64,000 nucleotides of DNA, taken from assembly GCA_963682175.1 (NCBI GenBank), contig OY821771.1:10043001-10107000 (forward strand), given 5' to 3'. Each line of letters begins with the position of its first letter. Within the stretch, counting starts at the first letter, position 1. Of the stretch, positions 37,666 through 52,800 are shown one piece after another. Both the position numbers and the translations under genes were made by a program. This DNA is from Triglochin maritima. Its lineage: Eukaryota; Streptophyta; Magnoliopsida; Alismatales; Juncaginaceae. The notes below the pieces were generated by a model. The model saw only the letters and a list, made by a program, of their open reading frames with translations. It was not told where the DNA came from and searched no databases.

Positions 37666-37830
37666 GATTAATGTTATGCCATTACAAAAGCATCACGAAA
37701 CTTGTCGGATCTTGGATACAAATTCCAATTTCCACAATACATAACTCAATTTTTACATCTTTTCCCTCAAAACCAACCACTCTAATAGTGTGTGAGCACG
37801 ACCAACAGCTGCAGGATAGGTAAATAGAGG

Positions 37831-40800
37831 CTATAGGTTCTGAAGCAAGTCAAAAGAGCCAGTTCCCATCTTAACTGGTTGGCCCAGACAGATACTAGCA
37901 GAAGGGGCCTCAAGCCTGTCTACTTCACCAGAAAATGCAGCCTCCACAGCAAACTTTGTCGCAGTTTCGAATGTTATCTTGCCAAATGGTGATGTGCCAT
38001 AAGTGGTCATGGCACCTCTGTTCATTGCTCGATAATCGCCGTCAAAGGTCATGAAATCGGCAATCAGGAAAAGGTGACGGATATCCACAGCTATTCCATA
38101 AGCTTTGAAAACATCATTCACCTCCTTTATGATGGTTCCTCTTGCAGCTTCCACGCCATAAGTCCAAAGCATAGCCCATATATCATTTGAGGATATACGA
38201 TTGATGTCCAAATCGTCCAACAAATCCCAAAATGCAGGAAAATGAACTCCTGCAGTCTTAAGCTCCACGGTTCCTTTACCCTTCACAACATTGACTGTGC
38301 AATGTTCAATGTCTGTAGTCTGTTTCACGTACACAGACTTGGCTGTTCTCTGCGCAATCTGAAAGTAAATATAAAACGAAATAGAAGGTATTATTATGTG
38401 CACAAATTTTCAGAAACTAATCAGAGCCATCAAGTAGTAGTATAAAATGTACAGGAAAATTGCCCTACACAAATCTTTGAGATGAAGACAGATAAAGATC
38501 ATTCCCACCAGGAAAATACAAAAAGTTTATAATGTAACCTACCCATGAAATACAGCATTTACATGCATACTATTTAAAAAATAAATTTTACAGGTACAGA
38601 AAAACTCTACCAAAATCAAACATAGGAAGAGAAAACATGATTACCTCTGCTAGTAAAATATGGGGTTCATCAGTAAAGTCAAAATGAACCTCAAATTCCA
38701 ATCCTCTTGTTTCTACTTTTATCACTCTTTCAAGCTTCTTTTTCTTTTGTTTATAAACTGACCCTTTGTAGTTAGCTCCGGACTCCTGTTGTATACCATG
38801 TTCCGCATTGAGTTCTCCTTCCGACTTTGATGAGGTTTCAGGCTCCTCGCTGACTGAAGGATCCTCGGCAACATCAACAGTGTCATCCACATCACCACCA
38901 ACATTATCAACTTCACTTTCAAAACCAGCTGCAGATGCCCCCTCATCTTCATGTTCGTCGTCAACCATAGTAGACTTTTCATCTTCAATATCATCATCAT
39001 ATTCAATTTCATCACAGGCTTGCTTCTTTCTTTTTTGAGCATCCGCACCTTGATCCTCAGCCACTTCATCATCATCACTCCCATCATCATTTTCTACCTC
39101 ATGGTTGGATTTACTCCCAGATTCATCCTCATTTTCTTCTTCTATGCTATTGTTCTCTTTCTTCGAAACTTTTATGCCACGGATCCTAGATAATTTGTTT
39201 AGATGTTTATTTATTGCTGAATCTAAAGCTCCAACAAATGCCCCATTCAATGTAGCATGGCATGATTCCAACGTTATATCCGAATCTGCAGGGTAAAGCT
39301 CAGATGGATAGAGCTTCATCTTGAGCTTAAAAACTGTAGCCACTTTACGACCTGAGACGCAGAATGGAACAACACACACTTCCATGCTCTCTATAATGTC
39401 AGCAACACTGATCCTTCTCAGCTTGGCAGCAAGGGCTTCAGCTTCTTTCCTGAAAAATATATCAGCAAATCACAACAAAAAGATTTTAGTCGCAAAACTA
39501 TAACATGCAGTAGCATGACATCATCATTCAAAGCGATCAAGTAAAGTTGATAAAAACTAAGAGCTGTTCGTCTGCGAGACAATGAAAAAGTCGACAAAAA
39601 GTTAAAAGGATAAGCAGCAATAATGAGAGAAAAAGAGGAGAGATTGTAGAACATCAAGGAGAGGAGGAGGCTGCCCAAGAGTGGCTGATAGTGAGTGGGG
39701 ACGTTGTCAGAGTTTAGAGGCTTGCCAAAGAGGAGCATCTGATAATGGGGAGATGGAAAGGGAAGATGCCGGCCTGCAGGGACTGTTTTTACCCACAGAG
39801 TGAACAAAGAAGTTGGCTCCCTAATTTGAAACTTATTGCCTTTCTGCTTTCAATTGCGTACACCAAGTTCACAACCGTAGGCAGTGTTATGCATGAATAT
39901 AAGTGTGTGTGGTTAACAATGTTCAACAATTAACAACTAGTGATCATATGAAAAATGAAACAATATAAAATAGAGCTCGAAAGAATAATCCATGCCAATA
40001 AATGGATGCTCATGCTAAATAATAAGAAAAACCATGTTACAAATAGAAAGCATAACTTTGTTCAACTTCCAAAGAAAAATCCCGTGGGAAAATGGTTGGT
40101 TTATTACATATAGGAGGGACACCTTACGTGAGATTGGACAATACCTAAGGTGTTCGGTCATGAAAGAAATAAGAAAACTAAACATCAATACCACACATTT
40201 AGAGATTTAGGACATCAAAGATCAAGGAAAAATAAATGGCGCATACCACATACAGCATTCAAAAAATTGCATAACCACAAAAATGCATAAATTCTTCCAA
40301 CCATAATTTTGCAACATAAATGTATATCAGAAATGCCATTTTTCTATAATAAGAAATACCGGAAAGAAAAGAATAGTCTGTGTAAGCTTTGGTTTATAAA
40401 GTTATTTTTTACTGGTCAAGTGTGTAACAGAGGAAAATATCCAAGAACCAGACATTGAAAACTTCAACCCAAATACTACAACAACATACAAGTGGACCTA
40501 GTTTCACGCAGCTGCATTATGTAGATCAGTAAATAACATGCCGTAATGTAAACATTAAGCCGACAAAATTCATTTCGCACGCAAGAAGGTCAAAAACACT
40601 AGACCACATTCCTGAACTGCAGGGTTGAACGTCAAAAACTCATTCACGCACAAGAATTTTTTTCTTTCTTTCTTTAGTTCTAGATATCTGAATTGCCTAA
40701 GAAGCTTTGATCTAATACCCTATACACCATGGAGTTAGGGGAGCAGATCCAATTATGAGTACCTAAGTTACCATATATGCAGCTGCATTCTACAAATTGT

Positions 40801-43800
40801 TTAAGAATAAAGGAATGTAGCCAAATTTTCTGGAAAAGGGAGTTGTGCAATGCTTACTCGGTCTTGCCTTCACGCAAAGGGCAAACCATAACTGGTGTTT
40901 TGATATTTTCCTTGGCATTCATTAGAATTTCCTGCAAACGTGGGATACCTAAGGTGACATTGACGTCTCCTCGTCCAGCAAGATGGAAAGTGTTCAGTCT
41001 GTAAAGAACAATTAGTCGGTTGTCCAAATAAAGAGAAACATGTATGAATTACATATATCCAAACACAGACAAACAAAGTGAAACAAAAGGTTGCAATGAA
41101 GTTTAATGCAACTAATATAAAGTTGATATGACCAAATTCAAGAAGCTACCATTCACAAATATTTTAAACCAATGATTTAAAAGTTGGCTGACAAGACATT
41201 AATAACTCATAGACTAATTAAAATGACACCACCTATACCCTTTGACAATGATTGTCCAGTAAGACCTGATTAAAGATCCAGACTCATCTCTTATCTTATT
41301 CTTATGTACCTCTTCAATAAGTAAGTATAAATACTAAAATTCATGTGTGACTTAAATTGCGTAAAATTTCATAAGAGAATTACAAAATAGAGTAATTTAT
41401 TTCAAAGAAATTAAAATGTGTTGTCAGTTGATGTGTAGTTACAATAATTCTACAACGACCCCGGGGCTCAACTTTAAAAAGTCAATACTAGTTAGCCGAG
41501 ATCAGTTCTCGACTAGTCAACTGGACCGCCACGCCGACTACCCAACTTTTAGTCCTTGTTCCAAACAAATATGCTTTTCTTAATAAATAACATGACAAAT
41601 CAGTGATTCCACCTCATTTTTTATTATCTCCAAGGGACAATGGAAAAATATAAATAACTAATATTAATTCCTTATGACCTTGAAATTGACAACTCTGAAC
41701 ATAAATAACAAAACCCTAGCAATGATGCTCAGAAGTCAGAACAGAAACACATCTAAACAAACAGTTGCCACTAGGTAGTAGAACAAAGAAATGAGATCTT
41801 GCTGAGTTAGGCAAAATCCTCAGCTAACTTAGCAGATTAAATGGCTAATCATAATTTTATATTGTCAAACTCCAAAATGCTCTTAGGAAGTTGGGCTGGA
41901 TAACTAGTAGACGTGGACATAGACCAGTTAATCAACCTATACGAGCACAATAAACCCAAAAGTCTACCATGCATGGTTACTCCACGAGTGCACTACCCTT
42001 AAGTCATATGGCAATACAATTTTTTTAACCCGGGGAAGATTGGAGATGTCCACCAAATAAAACCACATTGCACGATGTGTCCACTAGGATTTGAACCCTT
42101 TGACTAATTATTCCAGCATTAGGTATCATCTCCCAGTTGAACTATCCCAATTTGGTCACACACCAAAGCTAAAAAATAGTGCATTGGATACTACAGGGCA
42201 AAAAAAGAACTAAGATATTTAGTGATCTAGAGACGTGTAGACAATATAACTAGGTAAATTATAGCTTGTCAACAGTAGAAAAAGGTCAATTTTGAGAACT
42301 TGAAAATAAATTGATAATCTTCAATACTCACGTCATTTGGGTAGTTTGTTCCCCAAGTGACTGGGAAGCAAGCACACCGACAGCTTCACCTGGCTGCACA
42401 AGGCTGTTCAGGTACTTCAGTTGCATTATCTTCATTAATTTCTTTCGTTTCCTAAGTTGAAATAAATTCCTCTGTGCTTCAGTTAATTTGCTGTGAAAAT
42501 CTTCAGCTTTCTTACGCAATCCAGGAGGGATTTCGTTAAGATAAGCATTTGATGTTGATAAATCAGCACCCATATCTTGATTGCTCATTTTTTTCTAAAA
42601 TAACTTCACTATTCTGCAAATCAGCAAACTTCTAATAAATCTACAGAAAATGAAGAGATATATGTAATATGTAATGCAAAACGATATAGCTACTAAGACT
42701 TACAGAAGCTAAAGCCTCAAACTGGTTAAGAAAACTTGTTTGATGGACATCAATTCCATCTTCCCCATAAACAAATTGGACAACGGATCCATCTACGTCA
42801 CGCACTGTAAAGTCATAACAGACTTTCAGCGACTCAAGATTTTTTACAAGACACCTCTGCAGATATCCACTACGAGACGTTTTAATGGCTGTATCAACCA
42901 ACCTGACAAAGAAAAGTAACATTTATATGGTCCTTTAACATAATTAAGTTTCAAAAGATTTTGTAGCGCAAACAGTTGTGTAGTAGTAATATAATGAATA
43001 GAATATAACAGCATCCCAAAAATATTTTGTAAAAACAAACACTAAGATCCAAGAACAAAAACAACACAATCATATAGGAGTTTATGTAAATCAGCTGACC
43101 CAAACATAAGACAAAACCAGATGCAACAATGCTGCTATTCGCTCTGTGTGCAAAAGCGTCAAACAAAGATTACTCGGGTTCTATATGAAACAAGGGCACC
43201 ATTGAACTTCACTGCTTGGAAGTTAATCTGATACCTAAACCTGAACAGCTGAGGCAGAAGTATCAAACAGTTTTTTGTTTCTTATCAGTTAAGTTAGCAT
43301 CAAGGAGTGCACAGCTGAGAGTACAGAAGTCTTGTCCAAAAAAGAATTTCTTTAGAAAATTGTTTGATCAGAGTTCACTTCATATAGCCAGAAAATGGAA
43401 GACAGAAGTACACATGAAAATACACTGCGGTAGAAATCAGTGTTATCACCAACAAAATTTAGAAATTCAACAAATGTTTTATTACAGCTCTTCGTCTATA
43501 AAAACATTTCCTTAATTATTATAATAAATATGATTTGACTACTATATTCTTTAAGACCAAAATTTGAATCTCGATTTCTCTACGTCCCAATATTTTCTCA
43601 CAAATAATAGGAGCTAAGCTTAAGTGTTCAAACTAATTTAGATATTGAAAACCACTACAGTTAAGCTTCAAATAAATAAAAGCTGGTTGATTCCAAATCA
43701 AGAAAAGCAATTTTCAAGATTAAGAGCCTGCCATCTCAGAGGAAAAAAAGAAAAATTACCAACCCTTCACGGCCAGCCATGCAATGAAAATAATATTCTT

Positions 43801-46800
43801 GTGGACGTAGACCAGTCAAAAAACGATCACTGACAAATCCACCAGCTCGGGGAGCAATATCCCAAGCAGGAAAGCAAGGCAAAGTTTTCCCAGAAACCAT
43901 GCGGGGCACCCGCTTTCCTTCCAATTCTTGTTGCCCCAACAAGGACGAGATTTGATTGAAGTTCACCTGAGCAAATATCAAGTGTATATAAATATTCATG
44001 AAAATATAACAAATGTCCACTACACATGTTGGGCTTTAAAAAATGGAATTGCAGTCCTCAATTTTGGTTTGAGCTCAAGTCAACTCAAAACCAAAAGAGA
44101 ACTATGAGCTGAATGTTTTCTTCACTATCCTAATTGAACAGACTTGGCGCGAACATAGCTCGTAGTACAGCATGCTAAATATAAGAATCTCTAACTTCTT
44201 TTACAGTGTACGATAGTATATAACACATACCATCTTACCAATTTAGTCCATCGGTTGAACCTAACGACGTTATTGAAGTATTTCATCCTACAATTTCCTC
44301 ATGGTAAATGATGGATCTCACCTTAAGTGGTCATTCCTTGATAATAATAACAAAATTAAGAATTTTATTTGCTAATATATGTTATTACTTTCAGCAAATA
44401 AAAATCATAATTTTGTTAGTATTAAAATTTGTATTCGCTGAAAGTAACAACATAGATCAGCAAATAAAAATCTTAATTTTGTTATTATTTGCTGATATAT
44501 GTTGTTACTGATATGTGTGAGTGAGTGAGTGTGTTGTTACTTTTTTCGTAATTGGATTAAAAAAACAGCAATTTGAGCGTCAGAATCATATATATAATCG
44601 ACGGTCAGATTTGCATGCACTATAAGCAGAAAATACTAGCAATATTCTTTGGAGTCAAACTTAAGGTGTCACTGTTAAAGGTTAATATGAGATATGAATA
44701 CAGTGATCACACCCCATTTGCATCAAATGGAAATCAATCCACTGCTAGTCACACCAAACTGGACCAGTTTTTCAATCAAACCAACAGCTGAAATAGAATG
44801 CTTACCGAACTACCTTTAGCGCCAGTTGCAGTCATTAACGAAACACAATTTCTGGTGAAAGGCTTAAGCAGGCCTCCAGGTACCAGATCATCATTTACAA
44901 GAGATGTAATATGATTAAGAGCACTCGACATATTTCTGTCCAAGCGAGTTATAGCTGCTTCACCATTATTGCGAAGAACTTCCTCAATCTTTGCTTGCAA
45001 TGTCAGAGGATCTATCGGACAAAAATAGCTACTATTAAGGAGTTAAAAATGTTCACAAGCGTGCATATCAATATCATTGCAAAGGTACATGATAAAGCAC
45101 TAAAGCCCATGTTGTAAAAATGGCATAATGAAGCCCTAAAGAAAGAATGAGTTCAAACAAACTTTGTAATAGACAGAGTCGAGTATATTCCCTACATTAT
45201 AAGCAATAAAATCTATGAAGGTCAACCATATTATACAACAAGAAAATACATATCGTAAGTCCCTCATTGCCTATATGATCTCATGTATATTCACTTCGGC
45301 GAAAGGAACAAAGAAACAGACTTTTGTGGCATACGAAAACAAATATCCTGCTGGTTTAGCATGATATTAAGTCGGGACTTTGTAATCAGCCTCGGTGATT
45401 TGCTTTAAACAAATGAGTTGAAATCGCACTCTTCTTTTTACTAGTTTATTGCATGATTTGATATTCATATTTTGGACTTTTGTATGTGTTTATCTTACCA
45501 CATCATACCAGAGAATACCCAAATCAGACATCAGTCGTTAAAAGTAAAATTGAATTCAAATACCACCTACAATGTGTGATATTGGCGGTCCACAGTCCAA
45601 TTGGAATAAAATACCACCTTTACATATGTATGACATTTGCCAAATAAAATACACAATTTCAGAAAATTTCTTCTGACTCAACTAAGCACCTTAAGATTTC
45701 AAATTTCAAATCTTTAGAGCAAGTTTAGACACAAACATAGAAGACTGCACTACCAGAAAGTTGCAATAAACCTCCAAGTTGTTCATTTTGATACCTCGAG
45801 GTCCGAAGACAACTAAGGATTATCCTGGAAACTCTATAGGTTACTTCTCACACATGTATTACGAGCCTTCGCATGTAAAAAAAGAGTCGGGTGCTCTTAA
45901 CATATTTTAAAAAAAATCAAATGTACCGCACAGAGAATTAAAGACCAATTGTGAGAAAAATACATGTATGTGCTTAGATATTGTATTAACCCTTCAAGAA
46001 AAACACGAGTTTATGATGTCATAAAATACTATGATACAAACCTGTATTTCCACCATTTATACCAACGAATTGCAAGTGTGTATCTTCGCTCTTCTTTTCA
46101 CAGGTTTCAAGTAATTCTCTTCTGCGATCATTAGAACTCGCTACAATCAAGAGATCATCTACCCCACATGTGAACCCATGCATCTGAAAAAATCATGTCT
46201 GAAATTAGTGAACATTAACAGGGACACCTCTAAACAAGAAATGGAAGAAACACTAACCTGCAAAAACACAGTAAACAACCGACTAAACATGGAGAGCAAA
46301 ATGCCAGCTGAGTTTGGTCCGTACAGCTCATGAACAGTGTGAACCAATCCATATAACCCAAACTGTTCCTTGTCGATCATTCCATGCAACAACTCATTTT
46401 TGTAAACTAGCATCTCAAACTCATTGTGGTTGAAAGTTTCACTCTTTTGTGCAGCACCTTTGGAACTCTCGAAGCTCTTATCCTGCTCGACTGTTTCACT
46501 ATTTTGCACACAATTTTTGGAACTCTTGAAGCTCTTGCCCTGCTTTTCTAAGTATTCCTTTGTAATTTTTCCAGCTTTTTTAACTGTGAAAGGTTGTCTA
46601 TCTTCACTAACATGATTTAAAACAGCAGTCACAACCTGCAATGGAGCATGCATTTACTTGTGGAAGTGGGAAAAACCAAAATGAAACTGAAAACTGAATT
46701 TTAGTGGTATATAGCATGAGAAAAGAAGAACCAACAAAAAATCTATGCAAGGTAGACTGCACAATACTATGATTCAGAAAAACAAACATGCAAATATGTT

Positions 46801-49800
46801 TATGTATCACCAAGTGTCTAAAAGGAAAGAAATATTTCAAAACACGCAAATGACGACATGACACGATTATTACTTATTAGGTGATGATTTCATGGTTCTA
46901 ACATCTACCCACACTATTCTCTTTAAAAAAGCTTGTTTTAAGTGGAAACCAGTAAACCGTTTTCATACTAAAAGATGTACATCTGAAAGTTTTGTGCAAC
47001 TCTTATGCAAGGTAACCTAAGAACATAAAAATCTATACCCACTCATACCCACAAAGTTTGTACCACTTACCTAAATAGATGTACCACATTGACTTTTCAG
47101 ACCTTTGTGCACCATTAAAAAGTGTATCTGAAGCCCTTGAAATGCATTTCTAATTTGGATATTGACGTATGCTCACAAATTCAAGCACAAATCAAGGGAG
47201 GCAAACCTTATCCTAGAGGTATGACTTAAGGATGCAAAGTGACACAGCAGCCCAGCAAATTTCAACAAGCACCAAGAATCTGAACAGGAAGCTCGTGCTT
47301 AAATATTTGCATATAACTTCTATAGTATCCAACAAAGCCTTTAATTACTCTATCTGTATACTGCAACCAAGAACATAATGATACATTCCTAAAGGACAGA
47401 ACTGTGGGCAAAATGTTACACGAGATAAATGTTGTGAGTGCAGACACTAGCATGGAACAATATATAGACAGAAAGGCAAATGGAGTCATTATCAGATCAC
47501 ATAAAAAATGGGGTATGGAGGATTGCTTGACATCTACTATTAATACATAACATTAAAGTAGAGATATAAACCACACTACTGAAGGCATAAAAAATTCAGC
47601 GCATGTTGGCACTTCTAATAAATAGTGTAGACAAATTGAATGCTTTCATATGAAGAAAAATGTTCATGCTAGCAGCTTGTTCGCATGCTCAAAAATCTAC
47701 ATGCACTTTTAAAAACTTATTTGGATATAGTGCATGTCAGATAGATGGATCTCTATTCTTTCATTGTATCTTGACATATCGTTCACGAAAGCAAATTAGG
47801 ACTCACCGATAAATATATTAGAACTATTGGAACTCATATGGAACAACTGGACAACAATGCTAAATAATATCATGTGTTTATGTAAAATTGTAAATACTTC
47901 CATTACATGAAATAAGCAGTGAGATGTCTAAACAGGTTTGAAAAGCCACCCTAAATAAATAGATCACCTATGAACAAGAATGCAGAAAGCCAAACACCGA
48001 TTATATGCTTGGTTGTGATTTTCATGGAGTTGTGATTTTATTATTATCGTATAATGGTACCTGCAATAAAAAATCAACCAAGCATATAATTGATGTTCTG
48101 TAACAAAATGCAAAAAATAGATGTCCACCTGTTTCCCAGTCCACAATGGCACAGGCTTCAATATAGAAGGAATGACAGGTTGTATTTCCCGATCTGCAAA
48201 GATGGGGAGTACTTTCTTGGTCGATTCACTACTACCATAACCATGAAGAATGGGAGGGACAACAGAAGAATACAAAAGTTCATGATACTCATCACGCGTT
48301 AAAAAGGTGTCCTTTTTAGTGAGAAGTACAGAACCAACAATATGGTCCTGATCAAAGAAAAATATAGTTAAACATTAGGGGCTGCATTTTCAACAAACAA
48401 GGGCAGGAGCCTTCAGAAACCCAGAAAAAGGAGAATAGACAGGAGTTTTATGTTATAACCTGAATCAAGCCTCTGACAGGCTTACCACTTGCTGGAAGTA
48501 CATACTGTCTATTTGCATTTACCACATTAATTGCTTCAGATCGTGAAACTTCGTCTTGTGGCAAATGAACATTCATTTCATCACCATCAAAATCAGCATT
48601 CATTGAACTGCAGATCAATAAGCAAATACGGCTCACTTCTAACCAAGTAATACATGAAAGTTTTCTATACTTAATTTGCAATTTATTCATACCTGCAATT
48701 TGCATAGTGCATACGAAGAGTTTTTTCTCCTGTAATCACACGGGCAACAAGTGCCATCATGCTTATCTTATGAAGTGTAGGCTGTCATCGATTGTGTTAG
48801 AAATTTAAAAATAAATAAATTGATTTGCCCTATTTTGAAATATTTCAAAATCACAAAAAATTAACTTATATATACTATAAAAAGGAAGAAGCTCCAGACA
48901 ATAAAAGCAAGGTTCAGAAGTGAATCTTAAATATGGTTGTTATCAAACTAACATTTGAAGATGATGATTGCAAACATACTTTATCACGCAAGAAAATCAA
49001 CATTTTGGTCTTCTGTGGGGAAAAATTAAGAAAAAAAATTCAAATCATCCAGTAACACGCTGGTGTTCCCAAAAGCCTACAGGTCGAGTAGTCTAAAATC
49101 ATGGTACAAAAACAGGGTATGCATACAATACATGCATAGGTAAATACATCATTATTTGCAAAAGTAGCATATGATACGACATTGAAGAAAATATATCGTT
49201 CATTAAAAATTGCAACACAAAACAATATGAAAACCGGAGTTGTCAACGGATAACCGTTGATACCTACAATCCTACCCATTGGGTAAGGGTAAAGATAGGG
49301 ATTTCTTTTACCTGACCATGGATCTTAACTTCTTTACCCACTCTATTATACGGTTTTCTATCGGATAGGGTATGAAATAAGCTACTTTCTGCCACTTATA
49401 TCATTACCTGTTAGCTATATATATTATTACTACTTTGAACATCAAAATTGTAATAAGTATAGATATCAAAATACCAAACAACCCAACAAAATCCCAACCC
49501 TTACGCACACCAGTACAATAACTCAAAGTTTCAACCACTCATCTGAAACCCGAATCCTAACCCCACAAGTCCACAACCCTTTCCTCTCGTTACTGATCCT
49601 AGTCCTTACCAAGTGCCTAGGGAGGCACCACCGTCCAAGTCCGCCACCACTACTTCACCGAGAGTAAACTGAACTTCCTTGTCATTTTGTTCACACTTGA
49701 AGGCGTCAATTGTGGACTAATGTTAGTTTAAGGGTTTCACTACGTCAGTTCGAACTTTGAAAGGAATCTAATGTTTTGTTGTCTTTTGATGTCTATTAAA

Positions 49801-52800
49801 TGTGAAGGTTTTGATGCTTAAGAGTTAAGATTGTAACTTACGGATGTCTATTAAACTATGGATTTGGCAACTTTACAAATTAACATAGTATTAAGTCGGC
49901 AAATTATTATAATAAAAAATCATGTTTTATGTTTGATTTTTTATTATCTTTTTTGTTAAACAAGGAAATTAACCGTTTATATCGTTAACTGCTTTGCTTA
50001 CTTGTACTTTATTGGGTAACAATAGAGTAGACAAAAGCTATTTTGTAATTGTTTCATTTAACTATTTATAATTATCAAATAAGGTACTGAAATACCTTGT
50101 ACCATTTTGTACACTATCCATTGACTGGTCACATGAACAAAAATGACATCCCAAATTCTACCATTGAATTCATAAATCTTTGCAAATGTCACATCAAGAA
50201 ACTATGGCATAATATGTGTCATGTATTGTTTCTTAAGATGTTTGGATGAAGTATCATTAAGACCCAAAAGCATTGACAAGTACCTAAGAGGCATCCATAT
50301 TAATAGATACAGGTTTTTAAATATGATACTTAAGATCAAGTATAGCGTACCGACTGTGCTACTTCTTGTTTATCTATGTAATAAATCAACTAATCAAGGA
50401 CTAATTAAAAAATTTAGACCAAAACCAATCCTAGAAACTCTTTAACCACCAGCGACACCAGAAGCACCATGAACTTTTTCTTTATTTTCAGTTATTATAA
50501 TAAATGGTATGAGCTAGATGATGGAAACATACTGTCTGTTTGTCCCTTAAGATACTTTGGGAATTTCAAGTGCTTGGTCTGTAGTCTATAAAAGCTACTT
50601 CAGTTATTCGACAGTGGATCTGTGGATGTCCATTGATTACGTTATTAACAAGGGTACCAAAACAAAACAAAAAAATCAAGTATATATGACAACTTCTTCA
50701 CAAGACTTCATCAATGTACATAGTACCAGTCAAGAAAAAATTTGAAGTTTCCCAATCCTCAAGTATATGCTAATGCATGCAACTTGGGACTTGACTCAAG
50801 AATTAAAGGATAGGCATAATGACCTACCAGGCCATGCCAGATTCCACAACTCAACTTGAATACCCAGATCTTAAGCACTTTCCATATCAAAGGTCTCATA
50901 AGACACATGAGCCTTCCAACAATAATGTACTGAAGAAATAAGATAAGGTTTGACAACTTAGCAAACAAGTGAAGGCATGTGGCCTTAGAATTAAGGAGAA
51001 ACAAAACCACCATTGTAGAAAAAACAACGAAATAGTTTTGAGTTCCACTTCCATGAAAGTAGTTAGGTTTTTGACATTGACTTGCCACGTGTATCACAAC
51101 CCTCCACTTTTATTAGCGTGTGATGGGATATGTACAAAACTACGTGGCATTGCCATTGTGTGTTCTAGAAATGACATACCTGTCGATTCGCAAGTACAAT
51201 ATCACCATGATCCAAATGGCGATAGACAATTTTGCCTTCAAATTCGGACTCCGGACCATTTCCAACTTGACCACGGGTCCCACGTGATGTTGGTAATTTT
51301 TTGGATAATGAGGCACGAGCTTCTTGATTACCAAGTCTGTATAAGCTCTCCCTGTCCTTGTAATTTGAGGCTCCAGGGTGGATCTCCGGGCCATTCATAA
51401 TACACTGTCTTAGCTTGTTAACATTCCATGGAGTCACTCTCTGCCATATAGAAGAAAAAGATGGTAAAAGATGAACATATATAGGTACAATAGGCAAACT
51501 GACATTATTTACAACTATCCAATAGCACCATATGGAACAATGGAATTTTTTAGCGACTTTCACCTATGAAATACCTAGACACAACAAAGGGTTGAATACC
51601 ACAAGTTATGAACAAAATTAACAGTGATATAGAACCATGTATTACAATCTAGAAGGCATATACGGACTCTTGTTTTTTAATCAGAAGCAGGGGGAGATGC
51701 TTGCTAAATCCCTTTCTAAAACACTGCAATTACGACTTAAGCTTCGAAGAAAGTATTATAAACATTTTTTATCATTAATAGATAGCAAGACAAGGGATAG
51801 CAAGGAAAGAAAAAACAAAAAAAGAATGCAGGCACCTGGTGAGGGGCCAGACCTTGACATCCATGGTTAATACGTACTACAAACAATATTAAAAATTAAA
51901 AAACAGTAACAACCACTTGGAATCGTTACCAAGAGTGAATTGTGCTGCACCTAATGGCCACGGTTTACGTCTGAATATAGACAAGCAAATTCAAGTTCTA
52001 TTTTCTGTAGAATTTTTTTATATTTTCTCTATAGCAAGAGGGAAGGATAATATTCACCTCTTAAAGCCTAGCTGGTTATCTATGCCCTTCTTGTGTCTTT
52101 GATCCCATGTTCGAATCCCTACTATGTACTATCAAATTTTCCAATCAAAAAAATATTCACCTCTTACACTCAATTTAATGAAAAAAAGAAAGAAAATATA
52201 GATACTCCCATCAAATTATCAAAAGGTGGAAAAAGCAAATATCCTTCAATAACAAAAATAAAATCAAAGCAATTCATGCAAAAGAAAAAAAGAAATATCA
52301 TTCGGAATGCCTTAGGTTGAATAGTTGGGAGCTCATCCGATATTAGTTACTTGGATTTCATTTGGATTTGCTAGTTAGAGATATTTGGCAACACACCCCA
52401 CAAGAGGTGATGTGACACCAAGGAGCAAACCACAAAAAATCAACTTAAATACCTAATCATGCTTAACCTATAATAGTAGAAACTAGAAATCAAAATCATA
52501 GAACAAAACCGTTCAGGAAAAAAGTGATGGAAATCCTCTTAAAAAATTTAATAACTTAAAAATTCATTTAACAGGAAAAGTAGAAAGGAAAACATTAAAC
52601 TTCCAGAATGCTTCGTGACCAAGATAGATCTACTGAATTTGAACATGCATTTCGCAGGCATGATGACTCATTTAAGGCAGAAAAGAGGCACTGGATGCAA
52701 TAAGTGCCCAAAAAGGCTATGAGGGGCTTGCCTCCATGATGCAATTAAGTGCCTGAATAGATGTTGAGGTGCCTAAGCCTCGCCCTGTTTCGTAAGGCAA

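Noticed and set aside
41440..41570. Patch with GACTAGTCGA-like motifs in NRPA1 intron 18
   Set aside because: It resembles an old repeat, but no ends or second copy in the window could be defined.
42021..42153. tRNA gene candidate
   Set aside because: A and B boxes are present, but acceptor and anticodon stems do not pair and the sequence continues into a SINE body and A-tract.
52064..52151. tRNA gene candidate
   Set aside because: Flanked by a 15-bp target duplication, with no cloverleaf; better explained as a SINE.
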